From Sphingobium amiense (GTDB lineage Bacteria; Pseudomonadota; Alphaproteobacteria; Sphingomonadales; Sphingomonadaceae), in assembly GCF_003967075.1 (NCBI RefSeq), contig NZ_AP018664.1, forward strand, positions 3,162,001 to 3,226,000: 64,000 nt of DNA, written 5' to 3'. The notes beneath the pieces are model-generated. The model was not told the DNA's origin. It did not search any database and saw only the letters and a list, made by a program, of their open reading frames with translations. This document shows positions 36,912 to 44,681 of the stretch, piece by piece (within the stretch, counting starts at the first letter, position 1; each line of letters begins with the position of its first letter). A program made the translations under genes and the position numbers.

Positions 36912-37358
36912 TCAGCCGCGCACGTCCTTCGCCACGCCGTCGAGCAGTCCGTTGACGAAGCCCGCCTCGCGCTTGTCATAGAAGGCGTGGGCGACATCGA
37001 CATATTCGCTGATGACGGTGCCGGTGCCGACATCCTTGCGGGCGAGCAGCTCGTAAGTGCCCGCGCGCAATATCTGGCGCATCGGCCGGTCGAGCCGGTC
37101 GAGGCTCCATCCGCTCGACAGGCGGGCGGCGATCAGCGCGTCGATTTCGTCGCGGCGCTTGTCCACGCCGGTCACGATGTCGTCGAAGAAAGCTTCCTCC
37201 GCCTGCGCATAGGTCACGTCCTCGATGGTCGCGCCGAGGCGGTGCTGGTGAAATTCGTGCAGCAGGGTGGGAACCGGCGTCCCTTCCATCTCAAGCTGGT
37301 AGAGCGCCTGCACCGCGGCGAGGCGCGCGGCGGAACGGGATTTGGAGCGATCGTTCAT
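36912..37358 (-). CDS. nusB: Transcription antitermination factor NusB
   Basis: NusB is an RNA-binding factor for rRNA transcription antitermination with NusE/S10. The 148-aa all-helical protein has RSAARLAAVQALYQLEMEG, an NusB core (WSLDRLDRPMRQILRAGTYEL) and the C-terminal VISEYVDVAHAFYDKREAGFVNGLLD. Length is standard. It sits 53 bases before thiL and 21 bases after hisD, on the same strand. Confidence 0.96.
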   Translation of the reverse strand: MNDRSKSRSAARLAAVQALYQLEMEGTPVPTLLHEFHQHRLGATIEDVTYAQAEEAFFDDIVTGVDKRRDEIDALIAARLSSGWSLDRLDRPMRQILRAGTYELLARKDVGTGTVISEYVDVAHAFYDKREAGFVNGLLDGVAKDVRG

Positions 37359-37379
37359 CGGCGGTCCCCTACTCCGGTC

Positions 37380-38669
37380 TTACCGCAGGCGCAACGCCAC
37401 CGATGCGGCATGGGCGGGCAGCCCTTCGGCCTGCGCCAGCGCGACCGCCGCCGGGCCGATGGCGCGGATCGCACCCGTATCGAGGCCAAGGAAGCTGGTG
37501 CGCTTCATGAAATCGAGCACCGAGAGGCCCGAGGAGAAGCGCGCGCGGCGGCCCGTGGGCAGCACATGGTTCGGCCCGGCGACATAATCGCCCACCGCTT
37601 CGGGCGTCATCCGGCCGAGGAAGACCGAACCGGCATGACGGACCTGCGCGAACAGGGCGTCGGGATCGTCGACCGCGAGTTCGAGATGCTCGGGCGCGAG
37701 CCGGTCGACCAGCGGCATCGCTTCGGCAAGGTCGGGCACGAGGATGATCGCGCCATTGGCATCCCAGCTCGTCCGCGCGACGGCATGGGTGGAGAGCGCC
37801 GGGATCTGCCGGTCGACCGCCTGCGCCACCGCATCGGCGAAGGCCGCGTCGTCGGTGAAGAGGATAGACTGGCTGGTCGGGTCATGCTCCGACTGGCTGA
37901 GGAGGTCGGCGGCGATCCATTCGGGATCGTTCCGCCCGTCCGCGACGACGACGATCTCGGACGGTCCCGCCACCATGTCGATGCCGACGACGCCGTAAAG
38001 CTGCCGCTTGGCTTCGGCGACCCAGGCATTGCCGGGGCCGGTGACGACATCGACGGGCCGGATGTGATCCGTGCCGTAGGCGAGCGCGGCCACCGCCTGC
38101 GCCCCGCCCACGCGCCAGATTTCCTCGATCCCCACAATCTGCGCGGCGGCGAGGACGAGCGGGTTGATCTCGCCCTTCGGCGTCGGCGTCACCATGGCGA
38201 TGCGGCGCACGCCCGCAACCTTCGCCGGGATGACGTTCATCAGCAGCGAGCTGGGATAGGCGGCGCGTCCGCCCGGCACATAGAGGCCCGCCGCATCCAC
38301 CGGCGTCCAGCGCGCGCCGAGGCGCACGCCCGCGCCGTCCACGCCATCGCTGTCCTGCGGCTTCTGCTTTTCATGATAGGCGGTGATGCGCGCGGCGGCG
38401 AGTTCCAGCGCGTCGCGCAGGTCGGTCGGAGTGGAATGGAGCGCCGCGCGCGTTTCCGCCGCCGTGACGGCCCATCCGCTTCGATCGAGGTCGTGCCCGT
38501 CGAACCGCTGCGTATAGTCCGCGAGCGCGGCATCGCCTTCCGCGCGCACGCGCCGCAGGATCGCGGTCACGTCACGCGAGACATCCTCGTCCGCCTCGCG
38601 CCGCGCATCGACCAGCGCGGTGAAGGCGGCGGCGAAGCCAGCGTCCCCCGTGTCGAGCCTAAGCGGCAT
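37380..38669 (-). CDS. hisD: Histidinol dehydrogenase
   Basis: HisD oxidises L-histidinol to histidine in two NAD-dependent steps, using zinc. The 429-aa protein has [19 protein letters not shown], the NAD-binding [24 protein letters not shown], and the catalytic APEHLEL with Glu-His, plus [15 protein letters not shown]. The ATG overlaps the hisG end by 11 bases, typical of a coupled operon. Length is standard. Confidence 0.97.
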   Translation of the reverse strand: MPLRLDTGDAGFAAAFTALVDARREADEDVSRDVTAILRRVRAEGDAALADYTQRFDGHDLDRSGWAVTAAETRAALHSTPTDLRDALELAAARITAYHEKQKPQDSDGVDGAGVRLGARWTPVDAAGLYVPGGRAAYPSSLLMNVIPAKVAGVRRIAMVTPTPKGEINPLVLAAAQIVGIEEIWRVGGAQAVAALAYGTDHIRPVDVVTGPGNAWVAEAKRQLYGVVGIDMVAGPSEIVVVADGRNDPEWIAADLLSQSEHDPTSQSILFTDDAAFADAVAQAVDRQIPALSTHAVARTSWDANGAIILVPDLAEAMPLVDRLAPEHLELAVDDPDALFAQVRHAGSVFLGRMTPEAVGDYVAGPNHVLPTGRRARFSSGLSVLDFMKRTSFLGLDTGAIRAIGPAAVALAQAEGLPAHAASVALRLR

Positions 38670-39321
38670 TCTTCACCCCCACGGCGGCGCGGAACGCCTC
38701 CACCAGCGGCGTGAGGTCGGCGGAGCGCATCTTGTAGGCGGCGCGGTTGACGATCAGGCGCGCGGAAATCTGCATGATGACATCGGTTTCGACGAGGCCG
38801 TTGGCCTTCAGCGTCGCGCCCGAGGAGACGAGATCGACGATCCGCCGCGACAGGCCGAGCGAAGGCGCAAGCTCCATCGCGCCGTTCAGTTTCACGCATT
38901 CGGCCTGAAGCCCGCGCGCTTCGTAATAGCGGCGGGTGAGGTTCGGATATTTGGTGGCGACGCGCACATGGCTCATCGCCGCCTGATCTTCGTCGGCGAG
39001 ACCCGCAGGTTCGGCGACCGAAAGGCGGCAATGGCCGATGTCGAGATCGACGGGCGCGTAGAGTTCGGAGTAGCTATACTCCTCCACCACGTCCGATCCG
39101 ACGATGCCGATCTGCGCCGCGCCATGGGCGACGAAGGTCGCGACGTCGAAGGCGCGCACGCGGATGATCGACACGTCCGGGCGGTTGGTGGCGAAGCGCA
39201 GCGCGCGGCTCTTCTTGTCATGAAATTCCGCCTCCGGTTCGATACCGGCGCGGGCGAGCAGGGGCAGCGCCTCTTCGAGGATGCGGCCCTTGGGAATGGC
39301 GAAGGTGAGCGGGCGAGTCAT
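38659..39321 (-). CDS. hisG: ATP phosphoribosyltransferase, short form
   Basis: HisG catalyses the first step of histidine synthesis, joining ATP and PRPP. The 220-aa protein has the catalytic domains ([61 protein letters not shown]) but no C-terminal regulatory ACT-like domain. It is therefore the HisGS form that normally needs the HisZ partner for regulation. hisZ is not in this window. The gene starts the hisG > hisD > nusB > thiL run. Confidence 0.95.
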   Translation of the reverse strand: MTRPLTFAIPKGRILEEALPLLARAGIEPEAEFHDKKSRALRFATNRPDVSIIRVRAFDVATFVAHGAAQIGIVGSDVVEEYSYSELYAPVDLDIGHCRLSVAEPAGLADEDQAAMSHVRVATKYPNLTRRYYEARGLQAECVKLNGAMELAPSLGLSRRIVDLVSSGATLKANGLVETDVIMQISARLIVNRAAYKMRSADLTPLVEAFRAAVGVKNAA

Positions 39322-39373
39322 GACCGCCGCGCCTTACTTGGCGAGGCGGGAAAGGGCAAGCTGTGCACCCGCG

Positions 39374-40324
39374 TCAGCGCCGGGGAACGGCCTTCCCGCC
39401 CCGTCCGTCCAGCCATCCGCCATCGGCCAGCCAGTCGGCGAGCCGTTCGGGCCAGTGCTGGAGCGAGAGCAGGCCCGACCGCTCTCCCAGATTGAAGGCA
39501 TGGTCAGCCTCCGCATAGATGTGCAGTTCGGCGGGCACGCCCTGCGCCTGCAACCGGGTGTAGAGGTTGAGCGCCGGGAGCATGCAGCAGGCGTCGAGCG
39601 AGCCGGACGTGATGAAGGCGGGCGGCGCGTCCTTCGCTGCCTTGTCCGGCACGCCGAGCGGTCCGGGAAAGACGAGGATCTGGAAATCGGGCCGTCCGTC
39701 CTGCCGGTCGACGGCATCGGGCTTCCACCCGCGCGCGGGTTCGGGGTTGTCGGAGACCAGCGACACCAGTTCCCCGCCCGCCGAAAAGCCCATTACGCCC
39801 ACGCGGTGCGGGTCGATGCCGAGGCTGGCGGCGTTGGCGCGCAGGTAACGGATGGCGCGGCGCGTGTCTGCAGCGGCGTCGCGCTCTATCGAGTAGGTCG
39901 AACCCTCTTCGCGCGCGAGGCGATATTTGAGGACGAAGGCGTGGACGCCCATCTGGTTGAGGCGCAGGGCGACGTCCGTGCCTTCGGTCTTCCAGACGAG
40001 GAAGCCGTGCCCGCCGCCGGGAATGACGATGACCGCCGCGCCATTGTCGTGGCGCGGATCGGCGGGGTAAGCGGTCAGCGAGGGGTCGTGAATGTTGCGG
40101 ATATAATAGCTTTCCGCCTTCTCCGGCTCCTTGCGGCGGGCGGGGTCGGTGCCCGGCGCGCCTTCGGGCCAGAGAGCAAAGACTTGCTGAGGCGGCGGGT
40201 TCAGCGGCCGGGGCGCGCGGGGCGGCAGGGCGGACGGGGACGGCTGCGCCATGGCGGGCGTCGAGAGAATGAGCGAGGCGAGACAGGCCAGCAGGGCCAG
40301 GGCGGTGGCGCGCATCCTCTTCAT
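39374..40324 (-). CDS. Secreted alpha/beta-hydrolase esterase (BD-FAE/acetyl-esterase-like)
   Basis: A 316-aa exported esterase. A signal peptide (TALALLACLASLILSTPAMAQ) is followed by an alpha/beta-hydrolase domain with IPGGGHGFLVWKTEG (oxyanion loop), the nucleophile VMGFSAGGELV, an acid Asp near SGSLDACC and a His in YAEADHAFNLG. The pattern matches polysaccharide-deacetylating or feruloyl esterases (BD-FAE group). The ATG at 40324 gives the signal peptide; the frame continues upstream antisense to mnmA only by chance. No sugar-degradation genes adjoin. Confidence 0.87.
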   Translation of the reverse strand: MKRMRATALALLACLASLILSTPAMAQPSPSALPPRAPRPLNPPPQQVFALWPEGAPGTDPARRKEPEKAESYYIRNIHDPSLTAYPADPRHDNGAAVIVIPGGGHGFLVWKTEGTDVALRLNQMGVHAFVLKYRLAREEGSTYSIERDAAADTRRAIRYLRANAASLGIDPHRVGVMGFSAGGELVSLVSDNPEPARGWKPDAVDRQDGRPDFQILVFPGPLGVPDKAAKDAPPAFITSGSLDACCMLPALNLYTRLQAQGVPAELHIYAEADHAFNLGERSGLLSLQHWPERLADWLADGGWLDGRGGKAVPRR

Positions 40325-40410
40325 GGTTCCGGCATCCTCGTTCCAGCGATGCGCCAGTCTTAGGATCGGGCCGCGATGCCCGGCAACCGCCTTGGAGTCG
40401 TAGATCGCCC

Positions 40411-41517
40411 TCAGGCGGCGTCCGCCATCGCCGCTTGCGTGCTCGCGATCCAGCCGCCGCCCAGCACGCGGTCGCCTGCATAGAGGACCGCCGCCTGTCC
40501 CGGCGCGACGCCATATTCGGGCGCGTCGAACAGCAGCCGGTCGTCCTCCAGCCGCGCTGGAACGGGTTTCGCCATCGACCGCACCTTCGCGGTCAGCGGC
40601 CCCGCAAAGCCGCCGCCCAGCCAGTTGATGTCGGTCAGGACCGCGCCGGAAACGGCCAGCGCGGCCTTCGGCCCCACGATGACGCGGCGGCCTTCCGCAT
40701 CCAGCCGCACGACATAGAGCGGGTCGGGCTGGCCGCCGATCTCCAGCCTCTTGCGCTGGCCGACCGTGTAGTGGATCAGCCCGCGATGCCGGCCCAGCAC
40801 CCGGCCATCGACATGGACGATGTCGCCGCCCTCGTCGGCATCGGGACGCAGCTTGCGCACGATCTTCGCATAATCGCCGTCGGGCACGAAGCAGATGTCC
40901 TGACTGTCGGGCTTGAGCGCCACCGACAGGCCGAGTTCGGCGGCGATTTCCCGCACCAGCGGCTTGGGCAATCCCCCGAGAGGAAAGCGCAGATAGTCGA
41001 GCTGCGCCTGCGTGGTGGCGAACAGGAAATAGCTCTGGTCGCGCGCCGGGTCGGCGGCGCGGTGCAGTTCCGCTCCGGCCAAGCCTTCCACCCGGCGGAC
41101 ATAATGGCCGGTGGCGAGGCAGTCGGCGCCCAGATCGCGCGCGATCTGGAACAGATCGGTGAACTTGACGCCCATATTGCACTTCACGCACGGAATGGGC
41201 GTGCGGCCCGCCATATATTCGTCGGCGAAATCGGCGATCACCGAGTCGCGGAAGCGGCTTTCATAGTCGAAGACATAATGGGCGATGCCGATCCGGTCGG
41301 CCACCGCGCGCGCATCGCGTATGTCCTGCCCCGCGCAGCAACTGCCGGTGCGCCCCACCGCCGCGCCATGATCGTAAAGCTGGAGCGTGACGCCGATGAC
41401 TTCCGCGCCCGTCCGCGCCGCGAGCGCCGCGACGACGCTCGAATCCACGCCACCCGACATGGCGACCACGATACGCCGCTGCGACAGCGGCGCGGCAAGC
41501 TGGAACTGGGGCTGCAT
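40411..41517 (-). CDS. mnmA: tRNA-specific 2-thiouridylase MnmA
   Basis: MnmA adds the 2-thio group to U34 of Lys, Glu and Gln tRNAs. The 368-aa protein has the PP-loop AMSGGVDSS (19-27), catalytic-region cysteines at 110 and 113 (PIPCVKCN) and 209 (SQDICFVPD), and [17 protein letters not shown] typical of MnmA. The ATG at 41517 was chosen to give the family-length N-terminus. The gene is divergent from the small gene at 41680. Confidence 0.96.
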   Translation of the reverse strand: MQPQFQLAAPLSQRRIVVAMSGGVDSSVVAALAARTGAEVIGVTLQLYDHGAAVGRTGSCCAGQDIRDARAVADRIGIAHYVFDYESRFRDSVIADFADEYMAGRTPIPCVKCNMGVKFTDLFQIARDLGADCLATGHYVRRVEGLAGAELHRAADPARDQSYFLFATTQAQLDYLRFPLGGLPKPLVREIAAELGLSVALKPDSQDICFVPDGDYAKIVRKLRPDADEGGDIVHVDGRVLGRHRGLIHYTVGQRKRLEIGGQPDPLYVVRLDAEGRRVIVGPKAALAVSGAVLTDINWLGGGFAGPLTAKVRSMAKPVPARLEDDRLLFDAPEYGVAPGQAAVLYAGDRVLGGGWIASTQAAMADAA

Positions 41518-41583
41518 GACCGCGCATATAGTGCAGCGCGGCGCGCGGCGCAAAGTTAACAAATTGTGACCGCCCTGAGCGGG

Positions 41584-41622
41584 CAAATGGCCGAATTGAC
41601 GATGAAAATCAGTCAAATGGCC
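41584..41622. repeat. CAAATGGCC direct repeats upstream of small gene and sciP
   Basis: Two copies of CAAATGGCC at 41584-41592 and 41614-41622, exactly 30 bp apart, flank an inverted TTGAC-N11-GTCAA (41596-41600 and 41612-41616). The block lies between divergent mnmA and the gene at 41680. Spacing of nearly three helical turns suggests a protein-binding region; the binder is unknown. Confidence 0.4.
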
Positions 41623-41679
41623 TGATCGGGCCGGTGTTGATTTACCGAGCCTTATCCATTTGCCCTTACAGAGGGGGTC

Positions 41680-41979
41680 ATGGACCTGAGTTTCCTTCGG
41701 GGTGGCGGGCTGAAGCCCGCATCAACCCGCCCCGCCGATCTGGCCGGCACGCCGGTCTGGCCGTTCCTGCGCGCTGCCACGGCAGCGGCGCAGGCGGCCA
41801 GCCCGACCGCGCAGGCCGTGGCGGGCATTCTGCGGGGGCAGGATGGTAACGGAGACTGGGTCCAGGAACTTGCGGGCATTTTCGCACCGCGTTCCGGCGG
41901 CACGATCGAAGCCGCGCGACTGGCGGGAAGTTTCAACCCGCTGATTGCAAACCGACTTACCGGGGACAGGGAAAGATGA
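41680..41979 (+). CDS. Hypothetical protein upstream of sciP
   Basis: A 99-aa soluble, Ala-rich protein (for example [20 protein letters not shown], then [19 protein letters not shown]). A strong GAGGGGG ribosome-binding site precedes the ATG, supporting expression. No family was recognised. It lies 104 bases before sciP on the same strand and may be co-expressed with it, so a cell-cycle link is a guess. Confidence 0.6.
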   Translation: MDLSFLRGGGLKPASTRPADLAGTPVWPFLRAATAAAQAASPTAQAVAGILRGQDGNGDWVQELAGIFAPRSGGTIEAARLAGSFNPLIANRLTGDRER

Positions 41980-42083
41980 AGGCAGTGTTTACCGTGGGGC
42001 TTTAGCCGATCTTCAGGGCTGATCCACATAAAGGTTTCCGCTGCCGAATTCGGCAAGGCCATCGCCGCAAAGTTGAGGGTAGA

Positions 42084-42383
42084 ATGATAGAGAACCAGAA
42101 AATCAGGCCCGCCCAGGTCGTCGGGCCGCTTGGGGAACCCCTGACCCTGGACAGCCTGCCGCCGCGGGACACGACCCGCTGGGTGGTGCGGCGCAAGGCG
42201 GAAGTGGTGGCCGCGGTCAACGGCGGCCTGCTGAGCGTCGATGAAGCGTGCGCGCGCTACAATCTGACGCTGGAGGAATTTGCCGGCTGGCAGCGTGCGG
42301 TCGACCGTTCGGGCATGCACGGGCTGCGCGTCACCCGCATCCAATATTACAAGTCGCTTTACGAACGGCAGCAGAAATACTGA
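42084..42383 (+). CDS. sciP: CtrA inhibitor SciP (DUF1153)
   Basis: SciP is a small DNA-binding cell-cycle protein that in Caulobacter represses CtrA-activated promoters. The 99-aa protein shows the diagnostic pattern VVGPLGEPLTLDSLPP, RWVVRRKAEVVAAVNGGLLS, EACARYNLTLEEFAGWQRAV and LRVTRIQYYK. The HTH lies in the GGLLSVDEACARYNL region. Its presence supports an alphaproteobacterial origin. Function here is inferred from the Caulobacter homologue. Confidence 0.93.
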   Translation: MIENQKIRPAQVVGPLGEPLTLDSLPPRDTTRWVVRRKAEVVAAVNGGLLSVDEACARYNLTLEEFAGWQRAVDRSGMHGLRVTRIQYYKSLYERQQKY

Positions 42384-42536
42384 CCCCGTTCGCGGGCAGC
42401 CGTCGCGGCATCAGGGGCCACCGGACGAGGGTTCGGCGGCCCCTTTGCTTTTCCGGACGGCGCTTGCTCCGGCCCAAGCGGGACGAAACGGCGCAAAGCG
42501 GCGATGGTTTCCATCGCGGAATCATTTCGCCGCCAT

Positions 42537-42561
42537 GGAACGACTGACGCTCTTCTCCGTT
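42537..42561 (+). promoter_or_regulatory. Candidate EcfG (general stress sigma factor) promoter
   Basis: GGAAC at 42537-42541, a 16-base spacer, and CGTT at 42558-42561 match the sigma-EcfG consensus exactly. It lies 45 bases before the ATG of the GlsB/YeaQ-like gene at 42607. This is the second exact match in the window and precedes a gene type known for stress induction in other bacteria. Confidence 0.7.
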
Positions 42562-42606
42562 GAACCGATCACCCAACCCGCTGGGGGCGTGGTCAAGGAG
42601 AGTAAC

Positions 42607-42864
42607 ATGGGCATCATTCTGTGGCTTGTTGTCGGTGGTATCATTGGTTGGCTTGCCAGCATGATCATGCGCACCGACGCGCAGCAGGGCATTCTGCTGA
42701 ACATCGTCGTGGGTATCGTGGGCGCTTTCATCGGCGGCCTGATTTTCAGCGGCGGTTCGATCAACAATGCGGGCCTGACCCTCTACAGCTTCCTCGTGTC
42801 GCTGGTGGGCGCGGTGATCCTGCTCGCGATCGTCAATCTGGTGCGTCGCGGATCGGTGCGCTAA
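42607..42864 (+). CDS. GlsB/YeaQ/YmgE family stress-response membrane protein
   Basis: An 85-aa protein of three hydrophobic helices (IILWLVVGGIIGWLASMIM; GILLNIVVGIVGAFIGGLIF; YSFLVSLVGAVILLAIVNLV). It has the transglycosylase-associated/GlsB signature of Gly-rich helices with an MRTDAQQG loop. A GGAGAG ribosome-binding site precedes the ATG. With an exact EcfG-type promoter upstream, it is probably part of the general stress response. Biochemical role is unknown. A terminator follows. Confidence 0.9.
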   Translation: MGIILWLVVGGIIGWLASMIMRTDAQQGILLNIVVGIVGAFIGGLIFSGGSINNAGLTLYSFLVSLVGAVILLAIVNLVRRGSVR

Positions 42865-42889
42865 CGCGCGACATCCGCCATCAAATGCA

Positions 42890-42925
42890 AAAGGGCTGCG
42901 CCATACCAATGGCGCGGCCCTTTTT
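42890..42925. terminator. Bidirectional intrinsic terminator between two GlsB-family genes
   Basis: GGGCTGCGCCA (42893-42903), loop TACCAA, TGGCGCGGCCC (42910-42920) form an 11-bp stem with one G-T pair, followed by TTTTT and preceded by AAAA. It can terminate both convergent GlsB-family genes. Confidence 0.85.
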
Positions 42926-42936
42926 AGCATGGTCGC

Positions 42937-43185
42937 TCAGCGCCTTGCGGTGAAGAAACGATAGACGGCGAGGATCGCGATCGCGCCCAGCACGGCGGCG
43001 ACGAACCCGCCCCTCTGTCCCGGCGCGTAGATGCCCAGCAGCCGCCCCACGAAACCGGCGAGCAGGGCGCCCGCAATCCCCAGCAGGACCGTGACCACGC
43101 AGCCGCCCGGATCGCGGCCCGGCATCACCAGCTTCGCCAGCGCCCCGGCCAGCAAGCCAATAAAGATCCATGCAAGCAAATCCAT
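42937..43185 (-). CDS. GlsB/YeaQ/YmgE family membrane protein (second copy)
   Basis: An 82-aa protein with the same three-helix layout as its convergent neighbour (WIFIGLLAGALAKLVMPG; CVVTVLLGIAGALLAGFVGR; FVAAVLGAIAILAVYRFF). The PGRDPGG loop is the more usual version of the family signature. The ATG at 43185 has a strong GGAGGGAGGA ribosome-binding site, which excludes the longer frame. The two diverged copies meet tail to tail at a shared terminator. No EcfG-like promoter was found upstream of this one. Confidence 0.9.
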   Translation of the reverse strand: MDLLAWIFIGLLAGALAKLVMPGRDPGGCVVTVLLGIAGALLAGFVGRLLGIYAPGQRGGFVAAVLGAIAILAVYRFFTARR

Positions 43186-43368
43186 GGTCCTCCCTCCGGC
43201 CGCCGTAGCGTCCACATAGCACCATATCCGCGCGATTCTTGCAACCCGATACGCTATCGTCACGAAGCTGTCGTCCGTCGATCCGTGACGGTCGCCAGTC
43301 GATTGGCGCTACGACCTTTTCCTGCCCCATGCCCACTGCCTTCGCGCGGCCATCCATGTTAAATGGGG

Positions 43369-43397
43369 TTGAGCGCGGTGATATATTCATATAACAC
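43369..43397 (+). promoter_or_regulatory. Palindromic operator and promoter of the RND pump
   Basis: GTGATATATTCATATAACAC at 43378-43397 is a 20-bp inverted repeat with one mismatched arm position. A plausible -35 TTGAGC (43369-43374) and a -10 TATAAC (43390-43395) flank or overlap it. The position suits a TetR- or MarR-type repressor controlling the efflux pump. No regulator gene is adjacent, so the binder is unknown. Confidence 0.5.
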
Positions 43398-43439
43398 AGT
43401 TGGCAGCAAGGGGCCATGCGCCGGAAAGATGGAATCGGC

Positions 43440-44609
43440 ATGAATTATGAAACGCAGCTGTCGGGGGACGCGGTGATCGCGATCGACGAGGACGCGGCGC
43501 GCGCACGGCGCAGGCGGATGCTGACGATCGGCGCTGGCGTGGCGGTGGTTCTGGTGGCTGTTGCCGCCTGGATTTCGATGCGTGGCGGCAAGCCAGCCGA
43601 TGCGCCGACGGCCGCACCGGCACCGGTCGTGACCGTCATCAGCCCCGGCCAGTCCAAGGTCGCGCGGTCGATCAGCGCGACGGGTTCGCTCGCTGCGCGC
43701 ATCGACATGCCGGTCGGCGTGGTGGGCGAAGGCGGCATGGTGACGCGCGTGCTGGTGCAGCCGGGCGACTGGGTGCGTTCGGGACAGGTGCTCGCGACGG
43801 TCGAGCGTTCGGTCCAGATCGAACAGGGCCGCTCGCTCGCCGCGCAGGTCGAAGTGGCGCGCGCCGACGCCAAGCTCGCGCAGGCGCAGCTCGACCGCGC
43901 GAAGGCTCTGGTGGGGCGCGGCTTCATCAGCGCGGCGGACATCGACCAGCGCACCGCGACCCGCGACGCCGCGCAGGCGCGCGTGAACGTCGCCGTCGCC
44001 CAGTTGAAGGAACAGCAGGCGCGCAACGGCCGCCTCGACATCCGCGCGCCCGCCGCCGGCCTCGTGCTGACGCGCGGGGTCGAACCGGGCCAGATCGTCG
44101 GCGCCGGAAGCACCGTGCTCTTCCGCCTCGCACAGGGCGGCGAGATGGAGATGCGCGCCCAGCTGTCGGAAGCCGACCTGCTCAGCATCCGGCCCGGCAA
44201 CAGCGCCGTGGTGACGCCCATCGGCGGAACGCGCGGCTTTGCGGGCCGGGTGTGGCAGGTGTCGCCCGTGGTCGATCCCCAGACGCGTCAGGGCATCGCG
44301 CGCATCGCCCTGTCCTACAACGATGCGCTGCGTCCCGGCGGCTTTGCGTCCGCGCTCATCACCAGCGGGTCGGGCAGCGCGCCGCTGCTCCCCGAATCGG
44401 CGGTGCAGAGCGACGCCAGGGGCAGCTTCGTCTACATCATCAACGGCAGGAACCAGGTCGAGCGGCGTGACGTGTCGGTGGGTCAGGTGTCCGACGAGGG
44501 CGTCGCGGTGACGAGCGGCATCACGGGCGCGGAAAAGATCGTGACGTCCGCCGGTGCGTTCCTGACGCCCGGGCAGAAGGTGAAGCCGGAAATGGCCACG
44601 CGCCCGTAA
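43440..44609 (+). CDS. RND efflux membrane-fusion (adaptor) protein
   Basis: The periplasmic adaptor links the RND pump to an outer-membrane channel. The 389-aa protein has an N-terminal anchor (about 28-46), a lipoyl/hairpin domain (GVVGEGGMVTRVLVQPGDWV, then the coiled-coil RADAKLAQAQLDRAKALVGR) and beta-barrel and membrane-proximal domains (PAAGLVLTRGVEPGQIV). The ATG at 43440 was preferred over 43416 because of spacing to GGAAAG. The permease gene follows after 72 bases. Confidence 0.93.
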   Translation: MNYETQLSGDAVIAIDEDAARARRRRMLTIGAGVAVVLVAVAAWISMRGGKPADAPTAAPAPVVTVISPGQSKVARSISATGSLAARIDMPVGVVGEGGMVTRVLVQPGDWVRSGQVLATVERSVQIEQGRSLAAQVEVARADAKLAQAQLDRAKALVGRGFISAADIDQRTATRDAAQARVNVAVAQLKEQQARNGRLDIRAPAAGLVLTRGVEPGQIVGAGSTVLFRLAQGGEMEMRAQLSEADLLSIRPGNSAVVTPIGGTRGFAGRVWQVSPVVDPQTRQGIARIALSYNDALRPGGFASALITSGSGSAPLLPESAVQSDARGSFVYIINGRNQVERRDVSVGQVSDEGVAVTSGITGAEKIVTSAGAFLTPGQKVKPEMATRP

Positions 44610-44681
44610 CGACATGGGCGTGACGAAGGCCGCGGCAGGAAGAATGCGGACCGCCATGGCGGCCGGTGAAGGAAGCGCGTC

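Noticed and set aside
39374..41191. 605-codon frame containing the esterase
   Set aside because: Only the part from 40324 on encodes the esterase with signal peptide; the rest is an out-of-frame shadow of mnmA.
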